From Cohaesibacter sp. (GTDB lineage: Bacteria > Pseudomonadota > Alphaproteobacteria > Rhizobiales > Cohaesibacteraceae), in the NCBI GenBank assembly GCA_025800145.1, contig JAOXSH010000100.1, forward strand, positions 1 through 35,737: 35,737 nt of DNA. The letters are read 5' to 3'. Positions 34,136 through 35,737 of the stretch are shown in pieces. The translations under genes and the position numbers were made by a program. Below the pieces are notes generated by a model. The model was not told the origin of the DNA. It was given only the letters and a program-made list of their open reading frames with translations, and ran no database searches. Positions within the stretch are counted from its first letter, which is position 1; each line of letters begins with the position of its first letter.

Positions 34136-35542
34136 TTGTCTGACAAGACTGAGTTTGAAGGCGATAAGCCCAAGCGACGCAATCGTCCCTTAATTAAGAG
34201 GGGCGAGGTTGCGGTTTCTTCATTGGTTCTTGTGCCAATCTTATCCCAGCATTTACAAGGCAAGATGATCGCCCAAGGGGATGGTAAACCCATTCGGCGG
34301 AGCGACAATGCGCGTCTTGAGGAAGCAGAGGGTCTGGCGGCTGCCATTGAGCTTGATGTGGTGGATGTTGTACGTGTGCCTCTGACCACCATTCGGCCCG
34401 CTACTTTGATTGGCAAAGGCAAGCTTGAGGAGCTTGGGGTTCGTATCCATGATGAGAAGATAGATCTTGTCATCATGGATTATGCGCTTACGCCCATTCA
34501 GCAACGCAATCTCGAAAAAGAGTGGAATTGCAAGATATTGGACCGGACCGGTCTTATTCTTGAAATTTTTGGCCGTCGCGCTCAGACCAAGGAAGGCCGG
34601 TTGCAGGTTGAACTTGCGCATTTGAATTATCAAAAAGGTCGCCTTGTTCGCAGCTGGACCCACCTTGAGCGCCAGCGTGGCGGGATTGGCTTTATGGGCG
34701 GCCCCGGTGAAACCCAAATTGAGGCGGACCGTCGGGCTTTGCAGGAAAAGATCGGGCGTTTGGAGCGTGATCTGGAACAGGTGCGGCGTACTCGCGGTCT
34801 GCATCGTTCCAATCGACAAAAAGTCCCCCATCCTGTTGTGGCTTTGGTGGGCTATACCAATGCCGGTAAATCGACTTTGTTCAACCGATTGACCGATGCC
34901 GGGATTTTCGCCAAAGATTTGCTTTTTGCCACTTTGGATCCGACCTTACGGACCTTAACACTTCCCCATGGTCGGCCGATTATTTTATCAGACACGGTTG
35001 GGTTTATTTCTGATCTTCCAACGCATCTTGTCGCTGCTTTTCGCGCGACGCTGGAAGAGGTGCTGGAGGCGGATGTCATTTTGCATGTGCGCGATATCTC
35101 GCATGAAGATACTGCGGCGCAGGCTGAAGATGTTGCCAGCGTTCTAGACCATCTGGGCATTAAAATGGATGAAGATCCGCGTGTGATTGAAATCTGGAAC
35201 AAGATTGATTTGCTCAATGAAGAGGATCGTCTTTCGCTGATTGACTTGGCCGCTCAACAACATCGATCTGTTGCGACCGAGCAAATGCAGCCAATCGCGC
35301 TTTCTGCCATTACAGGCGAGGGGGAAGAACGTCTCTTGTCTGCTTTGGAAGACAAGCTGGGCGAAAAAGATAATTTGATTTCTGTACGGCTGGATTATGC
35401 GGATGGCGAAGGGCTTGCTTGGCTGTATCGCCATTGTGATGTTCTGAATCGCGAGGATGATGAAGACGGCATTCTGCTTTCTTTGCGCATTCAGGATAAA
35501 TTTCAAAGTGAAATTCGACAGCGTTTTTCAGTTCTGTCCTGA
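34136..35542 (+). CDS. hflX: Ribosome-associated GTPase HflX
   Basis: HflX is a GTPase that splits or rescues stalled ribosomes, especially under heat stress. The 468-residue product has the HflX N-terminal domain (RPATLIGKGKLEELG, then MDYALTPIQQRNLEKEW), the glycine-rich segment GGIGFMGGPGETQIEADRRA, and the G domain with G1 GYTNAGKST near 239-247, G3 DTVGFI and G4 NKID. The only start that keeps the whole frame is TTG 34136, directly abutting the hfq stop, so translation is probably coupled. Internal in-frame TTG and GTG codons exist further in but would cut into the conserved part. Confidence 0.94.
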   Translation: MSDKTEFEGDKPKRRNRPLIKRGEVAVSSLVLVPILSQHLQGKMIAQGDGKPIRRSDNARLEEAEGLAAAIELDVVDVVRVPLTTIRPATLIGKGKLEELGVRIHDEKIDLVIMDYALTPIQQRNLEKEWNCKILDRTGLILEIFGRRAQTKEGRLQVELAHLNYQKGRLVRSWTHLERQRGGIGFMGGPGETQIEADRRALQEKIGRLERDLEQVRRTRGLHRSNRQKVPHPVVALVGYTNAGKSTLFNRLTDAGIFAKDLLFATLDPTLRTLTLPHGRPIILSDTVGFISDLPTHLVAAFRATLEEVLEADVILHVRDISHEDTAAQAEDVASVLDHLGIKMDEDPRVIEIWNKIDLLNEEDRLSLIDLAAQQHRSVATEQMQPIALSAITGEGEERLLSALEDKLGEKDNLISVRLDYADGEGLAWLYRHCDVLNREDDEDGILLSLRIQDKFQSEIRQRFSVLS

Positions 35543-35565
35543 TCGTAGAATTTCGTTTAATATGC

Positions 35566-35737
35566 ATAATACCAACGGTATGAAAGATTAACCCATATGA
35601 CCGGATTTTATTGGCTTTCTGGTAAGAAGCTTTTGCTGCCATGGTCTGGTTGACCACAAAGCAAGAGCGACGCAGTCCAGAAAGCCAATAAAACCGGCCT
35701 TCGGTGCTTTGAAATGGTTTACTGAGAGCGTTATCTT
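35566..35737 (+). repeat. Palindromic dispersed repeat, second copy, truncated by the window
   Basis: This copy has the same orientation and length as the one at 3886 over the shared 147 bp (35571-35717), with 9 differences by my count. It starts with ATAATACCAACGG, 24 bp after the hflX stop. After 35717 it departs from the first copy for about 16 bases, then ends in TATCTT at the window edge, where the first copy has AATCTT ahead of its right end. The rest presumably lies outside. Confidence 0.85.

Overview
The window reads as chromosomal core sequence of an alphaproteobacterium, most likely of the order Hyphomicrobiales (Rhizobiales). The basis is an ExoR-like periplasmic Sel1 protein, an IspD-IspF fusion, the paired NtrBC and NtrYX systems, and two gene blocks whose order I know from rhizobia and relatives: exoR / xth / erpA / dgt / argS / SPOR protein / scpAB / tatABC / serS / surE / nlpD, then pncC / ispDF / dusB / ntrBC / ntrYX / trkA / hfq / hflX. 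Base composition looks close to balanced by eye. I cannot name genus or family from sequence alone. I found no rRNA, tRNA, prophage, CRISPR array or insertion sequence with a transposase.

Layout. (1) Positions 1-5.5 kb: polyphosphate kinase 2 on the minus strand behind a strong terminator, an exoR homologue, an MFS permease whose last codons lie inside a palindromic repeat, then exonuclease III and the iron-sulfur carrier ErpA on the minus strand. (2) 5.5-20.9 kb, all plus strand: dgt and argS; a very long SPOR-domain membrane protein; the chromosome-segregation pair scpA/scpB; an orphan FbpC-like ABC ATPase; the twin-arginine export genes tatABC; serS; surE; and an NlpD/DipM-like LysM-LytM lipoprotein. 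Strong hairpin terminators follow the SPOR gene, tatC, serS and nlpD. (3) 21.0-22.8 kb, minus strand: ispDF followed by pncC. (4) 23.0-35.5 kb, plus strand: dusB-ntrB-ntrC, ntrY-ntrX, trkA, trkH, then hfq-hflX, covering nitrogen-status signalling, potassium uptake and RNA-based regulation.

Compared with the order I would expect from relatives, nagZ is absent between the SPOR gene and scpA, pcm is absent between surE and nlpD, and an ABC ATPase lies between scpB and tatA.

The most unusual material is small-scale. A family of long imperfect palindromes of about 175 bp has one full copy at 3886-4060, which supplies the MFS stop codon, a second running off the right edge at 35566, and a lone end at 20923. 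There are also a (CATGAC)5 tract giving a His-Asp run in ScpA, a G10 tract between the membrane segment and SPOR domain of the SPOR protein, a LytM domain that has lost most metal and catalytic residues, an NtrX without GAFTGA, and unexplained dyads upstream of hfq and ntrY. I see no convincing previously undescribed multi-gene system. The repeat family is the best candidate for something undescribed.
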